The translations under genes and the position numbers were made by a program. DNA of 64,000 nucleotides from Closterium sp. Naga37s-1. Its lineage: Eukaryota > Streptophyta > Zygnematophyceae > Desmidiales > Closteriaceae. Where the stretch lies: NCBI GenBank assembly GCA_947471745.1, contig CANJKZ010000768.1:2123501-2187500 (forward strand), given 5' to 3'. Shown one piece after another: positions 46,369-57,433 of the stretch. Each line of letters starts with the position of its first letter. Position 1 is the stretch's first letter. The notes under the pieces were generated by a model. That model did no database searches and was not told the origin of the DNA. It worked only from the letters and a program-made list of their open reading frames with translations.

Positions 46369-48381
46369 ATGGCCCGCGGCAATCCGAAAAACTTAGTCCC
46401 TCCCGCTATGATGCTTTTGCAGTCCCGACCCTCCTTGCCTCGTCTAAGCAAGGAGAACCACAAGTACCTTTCGACCAACGCTGTCTCAGGTACTTAGTGT
46501 TAGTAAAAATTAGTTTATTGAGTCGTGCTTTCGTATGTGATGTTTTTTAGTGATTCATTTTTTGTTATTTTGTTGCAGGTGTTGCTGATGTAGCTGACGA
46601 TGCAGCCGACGAAGCTCAACCCAGTCGCCGGCCCACCGGGGCACGGAGTGAGCAAACTCGACGGAGCCAGATTGACAAATCCCCCCCAACAGTCACTGGT
46701 ACGCGGGCGAAGGACACGGCGCTCCCTACGGCGACAAATCCCACCCTTCACCAACAGCCTGTCGTCACCTCTGCTTCGCCCGTCGAGGCTTCTCCTGCCG
46801 GTTCACCTGAACGCACTGGTGAACGTCGTTTCCCTGCTGTAGCGACGGTGGTTGCAAACGTCGATGCAGCCGTCGCTAACAAACAAGATGCTGCTTCTGC
46901 GGGTGAGTGAATGTTTATGTGACACGCTTCATCCGTGCTTACACTCGCTAATTTTGCTGTTCTGTTGCGTCTGTTTTCGGCCCAAACAGGCAAAACTGGA
47001 GATCACCCGATGGAGTTGGCGATGACCCGGGCGATAGGGGAGGCTTATACTACCAAGGCTACGCGTTTTCGCGAGGAGGGACGGCAGCATCTGGAGGTGA
47101 ATGACGAGCTTCAACTGAAGGCTGACGACCAGGAAAATCAGAACGTGGAGCTTCGTCAGCAGCTTGAGAAGAGGGACGCAGATCTGAAGGATGCATTGGC
47201 GCTGTTGAAGCATCTGGCGGAGAAAATTGCCGATGATCAGCTCGCCAAAGTGAATTGGCGGGTGAGTATTGCCCTCTATTTTGCCGTCTGCGCTGTTTAC
47301 AGTCACTAATGCGATGTGATTTTTTAATTTCAGGTCCACATCAAGGAATCGTGCGACGACTTTCTTTTCAAGCCGGATATGCTCAACCTGTCACCTGATC
47401 CTGATGCGATGCTCGCAGCTTTAATCAGTAAGTGACGTCAGAAACTGTCACGTTCGTTTTTCATTGTTTTTTACTTACTCGTCGTCATTCGTGTTTTGTG
47501 CAGAGAAAGCTGGTTACATCGCTGACTCCCCTCAGGGCTTGAAGCTCGCTGCCTTGCTGAAGGTCAATGGCATTTTGAAGCACGCGTGTGTGCGCTTCAA
47601 CGACCGGATCGGTAAAATCTACCGATTATGTCGCCTTTATGCTCTGAGCCTAGAACCATGCGTTTTTATGGAGAGGAAGCGGAACTTCAAGGAAGAGCTA
47701 ACCCTGCAGGTGCCTGACGACTTACTCACGAAATGTGCTGACTACGTTGAGCGTTTGGCCGACAGTAAGTCATTGAGGTTTTTTTTTCGGTTGCATTAAT
47801 TGGGTTTCGGGATTAACGTGGCATGTTCTAACGTATGTTTTGGTCCGTTGCAGAGTTCTTGGGGATTCCCTGGCACGTCAACGGGAGAGGCAGTCCGTTT
47901 TCCAGCCCTGCCTTCGTTAAGTGCGCTTCTCTGTGGGATTCGAGTGGCGCCTTGCCAATTGGTTTATTTCCTGTTCAGCTGCTTGTCATCCTTGCAGCGG
48001 TAAGTTTAATATGAGCACTTTATTTGCCTTTCACATTGTGCAATTTAACAAGTGTTGATTGCTTTTCTTCTTCGTGCAGGTGAGGTTCAAGTTCCGCCAT
48101 CCCGGCGCCACGAAGGCTCAGCTGGATCGGTCGGGGGATCCTGGTGCTCTTGCCAGGCAGGCGCGAGTGGTACAGCCTGGATCAACAGCAGTGACGTCAC
48201 TCGCACGGACGACTGCCTTGGGATCGGCAAGGTCTGCATCGTTGGTTGGAAGGAGATTCCAGAGGAGGAGCTGGTTGCAGACGAGCATGGTGACCTTGGT
48301 CTGGATGAGCTAGTGAGCGAGCCAGGCTCGCAGGAGCGGGTTTATGATGAGAATGAAGAGCAGGAGGAGCTTTACAGGTGA
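46369..48381 (+). CDS. Seven-exon gene of unknown function, coiled-coil protein
   Basis: Exons by eye: 46369-46489, 46579-46902, 46990-47261, 47334-47427, 47504-47764, 47854-47999 and one from 48080. All borders are GT-AG and keep frame. The protein starts MARGNPKNLVPPAMMLLQ, has a Ser/Thr/Ala-rich low-complexity part (exon 2), a coiled coil in exon 3 (EELRQQLEKRD-like, about 60 residues), and a compact part in exons 5-6 (KIYRLCRLYALSLEP, LLTKCADYVERLADKFLG). The last exon is unsure: the frame that follows from exon 6 stops at 48313, while an acidic, more protein-like end (IGKVCIVGWKEIPEEELVA) reaches 48381 in another frame. I recognise no family. As the next gene after the transposase it could be an accessory gene of that transposon, but nothing shows this. 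Confidence 0.55.
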
Positions 48382-49220
48382 CATGTAGTACCTGTGGTAG
48401 CTTAGGGCTGTTTTTGTAGGTGTAGATGAGTTTGTAACTAATGGTAGTTCTTGGATCTGTATCTGTGTAAGCTTTTGACCTTTTTAGTGTATTGTCTCTC
48501 TATTTGTTATAATGTAGCGCATTGTAGGATGTACGGAATTTCTAAAAATTTCTGTAAATGTTTACTCACTATCCCTTTATTTTGCTAGTGTACTGTATCT
48601 TTACTGTATCTATTGACATTAATGATTTCGAAACTCGCTGTGTTCATCCCTCCTTAGTATCACGTTTTAAAAAATGGGCAAAAAAAAGTCGGATTATATG
48701 AACGAGTCCAAAAGAATGATAACGAGTTTCCTCTTCTAAACGAGTGCGCGTCGGGATGTATTTGGACGGCCCGGCAGCCAATAGAAACAAAGTTGCAACA
48801 AATCGTCACGCGCCAGGTGTCCTGTGCGTGTTCGCTCAAATTTCCCGAACCAACTCGGAGGGCTTGGGAGAAATTCTCTGCACCAGTCGTTCTCTACTTG
48901 TCAGATGTGTCGGAAACCAATCGCAATTCGCGGGAAAACGCCAGGAGTCGAAAACCACTCGGCAACAACTCGTTCCCAACAAGTTTCCCACACCCCCCAA
49001 ATTGGCGATGTGCCATGTACACCTTGCACCATTCCAAAACAAATTACTCTAGACAAGGCGCATTGATGTACACAAACACTAGTAAAAAGAGGACACCTGA
49101 CTAGAGAAAGCACATTCAAAGACCTAAACTTAAGAGAAGTTTGTGGGGAAACAAAGTTAGAAACCATGCATATCGCCTAGTAAGAAGCCCCAACCAACTC
49201 TATGAATCGCTAAGGTGTAA
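48382..49220. other. Intergenic, nothing recognised
   Basis: 3' flank of the gene at 46369 and of the broken LRR copy on the other strand. AT-rich to 48.7 kb. No gene or element supported. Confidence 0.4.
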
Positions 49221-50863
49221 TCAATAAGAGGGCCCGCAAAGAGAGCTACCCAAACATGGGCACTCCATTTTGAATACTGGAGAAAGGCCCGCACAACTTC
49301 TAATGTCGATATATTGAAGCCCTGCAAGAAATGCGATGAATTCTGGAAGCACCTCGAGAAAATTGCAGCAAACGATGGATAACTTCCGCAAGCTCCTCAG
49401 CTCCCCCATACTGTCGGGAAGCTCAGTTATGTTGCACCCGATGATGTCAAGCCTTGTCAGTGACGACAGCTGAATGAGTGAGAACGGAAGTGGCTGATGA
49501 ACCCTTTCTAAAATCAAAGTTTCTAGGTTCGTCAGCCCCCCAATGTCTTCAGGAAGCAGCAGCTGCGGCAAGCTCACGATGCACAGGGACTTCAGATTCG
49601 TTAGAGAACCGAATCTTGTTGGTAGCTCAGTAACCTCTTTGCATCCAACCAGCAGAAGCGACTCCAAGGACGTGAGACGGCTGAAGGAAGCAGGAAGATG
49701 TGTAAGAGGCAGCTCGAACAGCGCCAACTTCTTCAGTTCACACAACTCTCCAAAGTTGGCAGGTAGCGTGACCCCACTGCAATTTGAAATGGTAAGGCTC
49801 CTCAAGCATCTCAGGGCCATGAGCCGATCAACACGACTGCAGCGGTTGATGCTCAGCTCCCTAAGCCTCGGCATCAGCTCTCCAACATTTTCAGGAATGC
49901 TCTCCAGGTAATCAAAAGTGAGCTGCAGCTGTTCCAATGAATTCAAAGGGGATGAGAAGAGCTGGTCGAATGCTCCACTGGGTACGTTAACCTTCAAGGA
50001 CCTCAGAGAAAGAAGCTGCGCAAACGAGAAGGCAGCAGAAGGCTCTACTGCTCTTAAACTAGGGATAGAGAGGTTGCCAAGGTTAGTGAGATGAACAAGG
50101 CTTGATAGCAGCGCGAAATCGACACCCAGTGAGTCAATGGAGAGCGCTGTGAGAGAAGAAAGATTTTGAAGCTCTGGAAGCATAAGGAATGAATCCTGGC
50201 GCAGAATCAGCTTTTGTAGGTGTGGCAGTTGGAAGAGGGAAGTTGGCAGCCTGAATTGACAATGGTGACAGATGAGCGACACATTCTCGAGTTGAGTGCA
50301 ATGGCGGAAAAAATGGTCGAAGCCAGGATCAATCAGCTGCGTCTGGGTCTTTTGGTTTCTTCGCCAGGCTAGTGGAGCGCATCTCTAAGTGAAACGACTT
50401 CAGTTTACTGCAGGCGAAATGAGAAAAAACAGAATCGTCCAAAAACGTCACCCTCCCGAGGTGCAGATGCGTCAAATTCGAAAAGCACGTGATGGAAGGT
50501 TGGAGTTTTAGGAGATGTTGACGAAAACATGATTCCATGACGAACGCGGATACATGAAGCTTAGCCAAGCGACGCCATCTGCTGCAGGTAGACGCTATCC
50601 GAAGATTGTGAGTGGTGTCTCCGAAGGCAGGTGGAATCGGCAACGGAGAGACAATGCTCGGGTTATAGAGCTCCTCTAAGTCAGGGTTTCGAGAATAGTT
50701 ACTACGAGTAATACGTCCGAGCAGCGTGATCGGAAACCCCAGATTAAGATGATCGCGATGGTTTTTGTGTGCTTTGTATGCGGAATCGGAAAACCAGAAT
50801 ATATGAACAAGAACCTCGTCAGGAAGATGATCGATGTGCGTTGAAGTCTGTAAGCTATTGGGG
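49221..50863 (-). pseudogene. F-box-like / LRR protein, copy 3, broken
   Basis: A third relative of the LRR genes at 1431 and 21156. The F-box-like part reads STHIDHLPDEVLVHIFWFSD and then LRIASTCSRWRRLAKLHV. No ATG precedes it in frame: the place of the start Met in copy 2 has ACG, and stops lie upstream. One frameshift falls near 50330-50350, between RSTSLAKK and LIDPGFDHFFRH; after it the LRRs run on to 49221, where the frame ends well short of the other copies. The repeats that remain are normal (LPASFSRLTSLESLLLVGC). It could be rescued only by an unseen upstream exon and a splice, so I call it a pseudogene. Its flanks do not clearly share the low-complexity tract of units 1 and 2. Confidence 0.75.
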
Positions 50864-52050
50864 TTTTGAGAAGGAAAGGAAACCTACCAGCAGACTTAGA
50901 CTTCTTAGAATGTCGGACCTGAAACTCGACTAAAACATGAAGACACGGGAAGCTCAAGCTTGAGAAATAGGCTTGCTAGCATATATGAAAAAGTGCTTTG
51001 TTCATGAACAACCAGTGGTTGGTTGTTCACGACGCATCTGTTTGGGGGACCAATTTGTGTTGGGGTTGCGCTCTGGCGTTCATGTTTGGTGTTGTGTGAC
51101 ATTTTGGCACGCCGTGCTGATCGTGCGGGAAATCGCACACGAACACAATTTCGTGTCCCACCAATCAGGTTTCGTCGCACATATCAGTGGGCGCGACTCG
51201 AGTTGACTCTGCATCTACAGTGATTGACACCCAAACGTGGGCCGACTCGGGTTGACTTGACACGCATAAACAGCTGCCGTCAAAACTGCGGACAGGATCT
51301 TCCAGTTGATCCGTGCTTGGAGATCCGTGTCTGCGGAGGTGATATGTAGTTTCCCCCCAGAGTTTTCATTGCTTCGGAACCTAGGTTCGGAAACTTGCGG
51401 ACAGTGGCAGCACAGCAGAAGCAGAACCAAGGCTCGCCCCCTTCAAGGCCTATTATAGGAGGTTCGGAATGGAGGTTAGGAAGCAGTAAAAGCATCTGCC
51501 GGGCACCCAATTTTTCGAGGATACGGTGTGGTTGGGTTGGGACTTCAGAAATCCATGATGCAATCGAACGGTGCATACACACATCGGAACAATAGCCGTG
51601 GCTTGGGTATGCCGCAATAGGCTCCAATCACACCGTTGGGAAAGCATTTGTTCCCCATCACCACCACATTACAGTGCTGTAACTCTAAGCCTCCCGAACC
51701 ACCCAGCATCCCCGGACATCCCCTTCCACACCCAATCACCCTTCTCTCCCCCTTTTTGTCAATTTCCCCCAACCCGTTTCCACCGCTCGCGAATCCATTG
51801 TGGCTGGCGACATCGCAGTCAGTGAAAATCCGGTAACACCGAGAGAGCGAAAGATGCCACGCCGTGGCGAGAGATATATTGTCAGCACAACAGTTCATCT
51901 TGCAACCAAGAGGAGAAGCTCTAGACGCGTATCTTATCCATGCGCGATTCCCTTTCCGATTGCCCCCGTATGCGTGTTTGCTGCTTGGATTTCCATTTTG
52001 TAATTTCAATCAATCAGCAAGGTTTTGTTTAGTCCGTTAGATCGTCCTAA
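50864..52050. other. Intergenic; promoter side of the Y3IP1-like gene
   Basis: GAACAACCA (about 51005) faces TGGTTGTTC (about 51021), a short palindrome. The stretch 51690-51790 is C/T-rich. The bases before 52051 would be the 5' UTR of the Y3IP1-like gene. No gene is seen. Confidence 0.4.
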
Positions 52051-55000
52051 ATGGCGACGTCTAGCGCTGTTCGACACGCCCCACACGCGTCGCCGTCGCT
52101 CACATCACAGCGCGCCGCATCCCGCCCGTCGCGTGTCCTCGCTTTCTTGTCGGGGCGATCGCTAGCCGTCCGATGCCGCCGCCAATCGCAGCAGTCTGTT
52201 TCCTTGCGACACCCGGGTCCCGCGTCTAGGCGGTCCGTGCGGGCAGCGGCGGCGGCGGCGGAGGGGAAGGATGGGGAGGCGCAGCTGTCGGCGGAGGAGG
52301 CGCAGGACCTGAGCGACATTCAGGACATCCTCGAGGTGATTTGCGCTCGCATAGAGCGCTCACGACATTCGCGACGTTCGCGACGTTCGCAACGTTTTAC
52401 GACAATTGCCAACTGGCGGAGCTGCCCACTCCGTACCGTCGTTGCCATTCTGATTCGCATCCGTTGATGTGTGTGTGTGTGTGTGCGTGTGCGTGCTGGA
52501 TGCCGCGTGCCTCGAGCCTAATTCGTATCCATGACTGTGCGTGTGCGTATGCGTGTGCGTGTGCGTGTGCGTGCGTGGCAGACCATCGAGTTGCTCAAGG
52601 AGCGTCGCGACATGACGGTGCAGGAGGTGCGTTATCCGTGTTCATTAGGGGTACCCTAGTCTGTATTTCGTACCCTGCGTCGCGACATGACGGTGCAGGA
52701 GGTGCGTTATCCGTGTGCGTTCACCCATGTACAGTACACTGCGTATGCGACCAGCAGTTTTGACAGATTTCAGAATTGACTCGCATTGTGCGTGCGGCCT
52801 CACTGCACGCTCCCTGTCGCCGTCGTTGTCTGGTTTTGTCCGTCATTGTCCGTCAGTGTCTGTCTATTTCCGTCGTTATCCATTGATGTCCGTCCTTGAC
52901 CGTCAGCACCCGCCGTCGTTCGCGCGCTTCGCTCACCTCCCTGCTGTCTTCATTTCGCTGCCCCTTCCCCTTCTGCCGCGCGCCAATTTCCGCGCGCCTG
53001 CCGCCCGCGCCAATGTGACGTGACGCGCGCCGATGCGACGTCACGCGCGCCAATCGAGGACCCGATTCACTAACGCCCCCTCACCGCAATTCACCTCGTC
53101 TCACCCCCACTCACCTCACCGCGCGCCGATGCGCAGATCCGGCTGGTGCTGATGATCGAGGACCCAATTGACTCACCTCATTCCATTCACCCAATTCACT
53201 CTCCTCGTTTTGTTGCGCCCCACCCCTCTGCGCTCTACCACGCGCGCAGATCCGGCTGGTGCTCATGATCGAGGACCCAGTTCATTAACTTCCCCTCACC
53301 GCAATTCACCTCGTCCCACCGCACCCACCTCTCGCCCGCCAATGCGCAGATCCGGCTGGTGCTGATGATCGAAGACCCGATGTGTCCCGTTGTGCCCCAC
53401 CCCTCTACGCCCCTCTACACCCCTCACCCATGCCAATGCTTAGATCCGGCTGGTGCTGATGATCGAGGACCCGCGCGAGGCGGAGCGGCGGCGGCAGATG
53501 GGCATCGAGAACGAAAGCGGGTGCTCCCGCGACGAGATCGCTGACGCGTTTCTTGAGGTGCGCGCTGGGGAGGGGAGGGGAGAGGCGAGGGGCGAGGAGG
53601 GGAGAGGTGGGTGGGGGAGAGGGAAGGGGGCGGTGGGCATCGAGAATGAAAGTGGGTGCTCCCGCGACGAGATCGCCGATGCCTTCCTTGAGGTGCGCGC
53701 AGGGGAGATTGGGGAGGTGGGGACGGGGGAGGGGAGATGTGCGCACGGGGGAGGGGAGAGGTGGGGGGCTGGGCGGGGGAGGGGAGAGGTGGGGCTGGGC
53801 GGGGGAGGGGAGAGGTGGGGGGGCGGGACGGAGGAGGGGAGATGTGGGGCTTGGTTGGCGAGGAGTGTGAGGGGGGCAGGATGGGGGCGAGAGGGAAGGT
53901 GAGGAGGGCCGGAGAGGTGGGGAAGTGTGGTTGGCGATAGTGTGGGCGATAGGGTGGGGGAAATGCTCAACTGCTGTATTCTGCTCGTCAAGTCCCCACC
54001 CCTCTCACTGCTCCACCCCTCTCACTGTTCCACTCCTCACTGCTCCACCCCTCTCACTGCTCCACCCCTCTCACTGCTCCACTCCTCGCTGCTCCACCCC
54101 TCTCACTGCTCCACCCCTCTCACTGCTCCACCCCTCTCACTGCTCCACCCCTCTCACTGCTCCACCCCTCTCACTGTTCCACCCCTCTCACTGCTCCACC
54201 CCTCTCAGTGCTCCACCCCTCTCATTGCTCCACCCCTCTCACTGCTCCACCCCTCTCACTGCTCCACCCCTCTCACTGCTCCACTCCTCACTGCTCCACC
54301 CCTCCCACTGCTCCACCCCTCTCACTGCTCCACCCCTCTCACTGCTCCACTCCTCACTGCTCCACCCCTCTCACTGTTCCACCCCTCTCACTGCTCCACC
54401 CCTCTCATTGCTCCACCCCTCTCACTGCTCCACCCCTCTCACTGCTCCACCCCTCTCACTGCTCCACCCCTCTCACTGCTCCACTCCTCACTGCTCCACC
54501 CCTCCCACTGCTCCACCCCTCTCACTGCTCCACCCCTCTCACTGCTCCACTCCTCACTGCTCCACCCCTCTCACTGCTCCACTCCTCACTGCTCCACCCC
54601 TCCCACTGCTCCACTCCTCGCTGCTCCACCCCTCTCACTGCGCAAGCGCAGGCGTCTGAAACATCCCCGCCCTCTCCCCTCCCTGCCCATCCGCGCCCTC
54701 TCCCCTCTGTGCCCGTTTCCCGCCGCATCTCCCTCCATCCTTGCAGTTGTGTGTGAGGACCGCATGGCAGCAGACCGCATGGCAGCAGACCGCATGGCAG
54801 CAGACCGCATGCCAGCAGACCGCATGGTGCTGCGCAAGCTGCTTTTGAGATGTCTCCACCCTCCCCCCCCCGCTCCTTGCAGGTGTGTGAGGACCTCATG
54901 CCAGCAGATCGCATGCCAGCAGATCGCATGCCAGCAGATCGCATGCCAGCAGATCGCATGCCAGCAGATCGCATGCCAGCAGATCGCATGGCAGCAGATC

Positions 55001-56840
55001 GCATGCCAGCAGATCGCATGCCAGCAGATCGCATGCCAGCAGATCGCATGGCAGCAGATCGCATGCCAGCAGATCGCATGCCAGCAGATCGCATGGCAGC
55101 AGATCGCATGCCAGCAGATCGCATGCCAGCAGATCGCATGGCAGCAGATCGCATGCCAGCAGATCGCATGCCAGCAGATCGCATGCCAGCAGATCGCATG
55201 CCAGCAGATCGCATGCCAGCAGATCGCATGGCAGCAGATCGCATGGTGCTGCGCAAGCTGGTTCAAGACGCCTCCCCCCTCTCCCCTCACCCTTATCCCC
55301 TCCTCCTTCTCTCCTCACAACTCCCCCCCCTTCCCTCCCCCCCCCCCCCCCCTGCAGGTGTGTGAGGACCGTGTACCAGCAGACCGCATGGTGCTGCGCA
55401 AGCTGCTTTTGAGATGTCTCCCCCTCCCCCTCCCTCCTTTCCCTCCCTTCCCCCCCTGCAGGTGTGTGAGGACCGTGTACCAGCAGATCGCATGGTGCTG
55501 CGCAAGCTGGCGCAGGACATGCGAGACTGGCCACGCCTACGGGTGAGCCATGGGGGGGGGGGTTGGGGGGGAAGGAGGGGAAGAGGGGAAGGGGTGATAG
55601 AGGGATATAAGGAGAGCTGGCGCAGGACATGCGTGACTGGCCGCACCTACAGGTGAGCCATGGGGGGGGGGGGGTGGGGGGGAAGGAGGGGAAGAGGGGA
55701 AGGGGTGATAGAGGGATATAAGGAGAGCTGGCGCAGGACATGCGTGACTGGCCGCGCCTACAGGTGAGCCATGGGGGGGGGGGGGTGGGGGGGAAGGAGG
55801 GGAAGAGGGGAAGGGGTGATAGAGGGATATAAGGAGAGCTGGCGCAGGACATGCGTGACTGGCCGCACCTACAGGTGAGCCATGGGGGGTGACGAGAAGA
55901 TAAGGGATGATGGGGGAATGAGGAGAGATAATGAGAGGGATAAGGAGAGCTGGCGCAGGCAGGACATGCGAGACTGGCCGCGCCTACGGGTGAGCGAGGG
56001 CAGGAGGGATCGGGGGATATGAAGGGATACGAGGCGATGTGGGGGTTAAAGGGCGATGGGGAGATTAAAGTGGCAAGGCTTCAGAAAGGTGAGATTTCAA
56101 GAAAGGGATTTAAAGCGACTAGTGGGGTTTTTTCTCCTCTCTTTTGTGTCACTCCTCTCTTTTGTGTCACACCTCTCCCCCAGTTGTCTTCCCATGCATC
56201 TCCCCTAACCCCCTCCCACTCGCCTCTCCCAGACCCCTCTTCCCTAACCCCAATCTCCCCCACACCGCTCCCTCATCTCTCTCAACCTCCTTTCCCCCCA
56301 CCTCTGCTCCTCATCCCTCTCCACCACGCCGTTCCCCCACCACGCCATTCCCCCTACACGCCACTCCTCCACCACGCCATTCCCCCACCGCGCCTCTCCC
56401 CCACCACGCCATTCCCCCTACACGCCAATCCTCCACCACGCCATTCCCCCTACACGCCACTCCTCCACCACGCCATTCCCCCACCGCGCCTCTCCTCCAC
56501 CACGCCATTCCCCCTACACGCCAATCCTCCACCACCTTCCCCCACGACCCTCCCCCCCCCAGGAGGAGCCCCCTCCCGAGGAGGCAGTGGGGGCAGGCGG
56601 GCAGCGCACGTCCCCCTACGCGCAGATCACCGACGTGGGGCTGCAGGGCGGTGCACAGGCCAACCGCACTCCCGCCGCCTACTCTGCATCCGCCACGTCA
56701 GCACCTGCCACGTCAGCAGGCGGGTCGTCTGCGAGCCAATGGGACGCGGTGGTGGAGCGAGTGGAGAAGGCGGCAGAGAAGCAGGCGGAGGAGGAGAAGG
56801 ACTTGAGCAGCAAAGTGCCTTCCTGGGTGGTGCGTGCTCT

Positions 56841-56917
<77 letters not shown>

Positions 56918-57433
56918 TGCAAACACACACACTCACACTCACACTCACATTCACACTTGCGCCCTCTCACCCCTTCTCTTCTTCACCCCACCTTGAGAAC
57001 ATGTTCTTAAAATGCAGCGACTGCTAGCATCCACACAGTCATGCTCATGCGCTTTGCACTTTCCCTTTGCCCCTCAACCCGCCCTGTTCAAACCTTCCCT
57101 CCTGTGCTTTTCTCCTCTGCATCACTCTCACTATGCCGTTTACTGGCTTCCCTAACTGTGTCCTGACTTATCAACAGCGGCACGGCTTGCTGTGTGTGCG
57201 CCATATTTGTCCCACCATTTAGTGTAACAGCCCACCGAATGCACACATTGCTGCCCCAGCTCTTTCCAATCTGTGAAACATATGTCTTCTCTGCACTGGC
57301 ATCTGTCATGTACCATCCACCACATGGCATGGGGCATGTGCAGGGCTACAGTGTGCTGTACGGCATCAGCATCATCCCCATCATTATCGGTGTCATTGTC
57401 GTCACCATCCTCTTCCTCAACTCGCTGCAATAG
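52051..57433 (+). CDS. Y3IP1: Ycf3-interacting protein 1-like (photosystem I assembly factor), six exons
   Basis: Exons by eye: 52051-52335, 52582-52626, 53444-53557, 55462-55542, 56563-56829, 57344-57433, giving 293 residues, close to the plant family length. All introns are GT-AG and in phase 0. The first 70 residues are Ala/Ser/Arg-rich, as in a chloroplast transit peptide. Exons 2-3 give TIELLKERRDMTVQE and IRLVLMIEDPREAERRRQMG, and exon 4 gives ADRMVLRKLAQDMRDWP, as I recall from Arabidopsis Y3IP1 (RDMTxxE, LxIMIEDPRDVERRRQLGI, LxxLAEEMxxWP). The last exon is a membrane segment ending GVIVVTILFLNSLQ, the family signature. Y3IP1 works with Ycf3 on thylakoids in assembling photosystem I; that is known of the family. 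Partial extra copies of exons 2, 3, 4 and 6 lie in the introns and 3' flank. Confidence 0.8.
52678..52701 (+). repeat. Extra copy of the end of Y3IP1-like exon 2
   Basis: The last 24 bases of exon 2 (52603-52626, RRDMTVQE) and the 15 bases of intron after them are repeated exactly 75 bases on, donor included. Confidence 0.85.
53137..53379 (+). repeat. Three extra copies of the start of Y3IP1-like exon 3
   Basis: GCAG followed by ATCCGGCTGGTGCTGATGAT and GAGGACCC occurs at 53137, 53250 and 53350 before the full exon at 53444. Each copy holds about 30 bases (IRLVLMIEDP) behind its own acceptor-like AG, then diverges. The real exon has TTAG and runs on to 53557. Confidence 0.88.
53635..53692 (+). 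repeat. Extra copy of the end of Y3IP1-like exon 3
   Basis: Codes GIENESGCSRDEIADAFLE with four silent changes from 53500-53557, followed by the same GTGCGCGC donor. It lies 135 bases past the real exon end. Confidence 0.88.
53995..54645 (+). repeat. 17-bp minisatellite in intron 3 of the Y3IP1-like gene
   Basis: About 38 copies of CACTGCTCCACCCCTCT, some shortened to CACTGCTCCACTCCT. No spacers. The long Ser/His/Cys/Pro frames here are artefacts of a period that keeps all frames open. Confidence 0.92.
54749..55440 (+). repeat. Three extra copies of Y3IP1-like exon 4, one grown into a 15-bp minisatellite
   Basis: Copies begin after TGCAG at about 54749, at 54883 and at 55358, before the full exon at 55462. 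All start GTGTGTGAGGAC and reach ATGGTGCTGCGCAAGCTG. The first has four and the second about 23 tandem GCAGATCGCATGCCA units (54895-55249), coding PADRM or AADRM in frame; the third and the real exon have one. After CAAGCTG they leave the exon sequence (CTTTTGAGATGTCTCC in the first and third). Only the last copy goes on to LAQDMRDWP and a proper GTGAGC donor. Confidence 0.88.
55614..55995 (+). repeat. Four extra copies of the end of Y3IP1-like exon 4
   Basis: GAGCTGGCGCAGGACATGCG and onward to CTACAG or CTACGG then GTGAGC recurs at 55614, 55725, 55835 and 55946, a period of 110-111 bases. Each codes LAQDMRDWPRLQ (or PHLQ) in the exon's frame and keeps the donor. The spacer is G-rich with a GATATAAGGA word. 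Confidence 0.88.
56340..56535 (+). repeat. ACCACGCCATTCCCCC tandem repeat before Y3IP1-like exon 5
   Basis: About twelve 16-17 base units of CTACACGCCACTCCTCC / ACCACGCCATTCCCCC, forming the long pyrimidine tract before the acceptor at 56562. Confidence 0.85.
56842..56910 (+). repeat. (CA)n microsatellite in intron 5 of the Y3IP1-like gene
   Basis: About 33 CA dinucleotides starting 13 bases after the donor of exon 5, then ACTCACACTCACA words to 56955. Confidence 0.92.

Noticed and set aside
53995-54645. Possible CRISPR array or repeat protein
   Set aside because: Same reasons: 17-base units without spacers, inside an intron.
53927-55546. A 539-residue plus-strand frame (LLHPSHCSTP and CQQIA repeats)
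   Set aside because: It runs through a 17-bp minisatellite and then reads the exon 4 minisatellite in the wrong frame; the frame that matches the Y3IP1 exon is PADRM.
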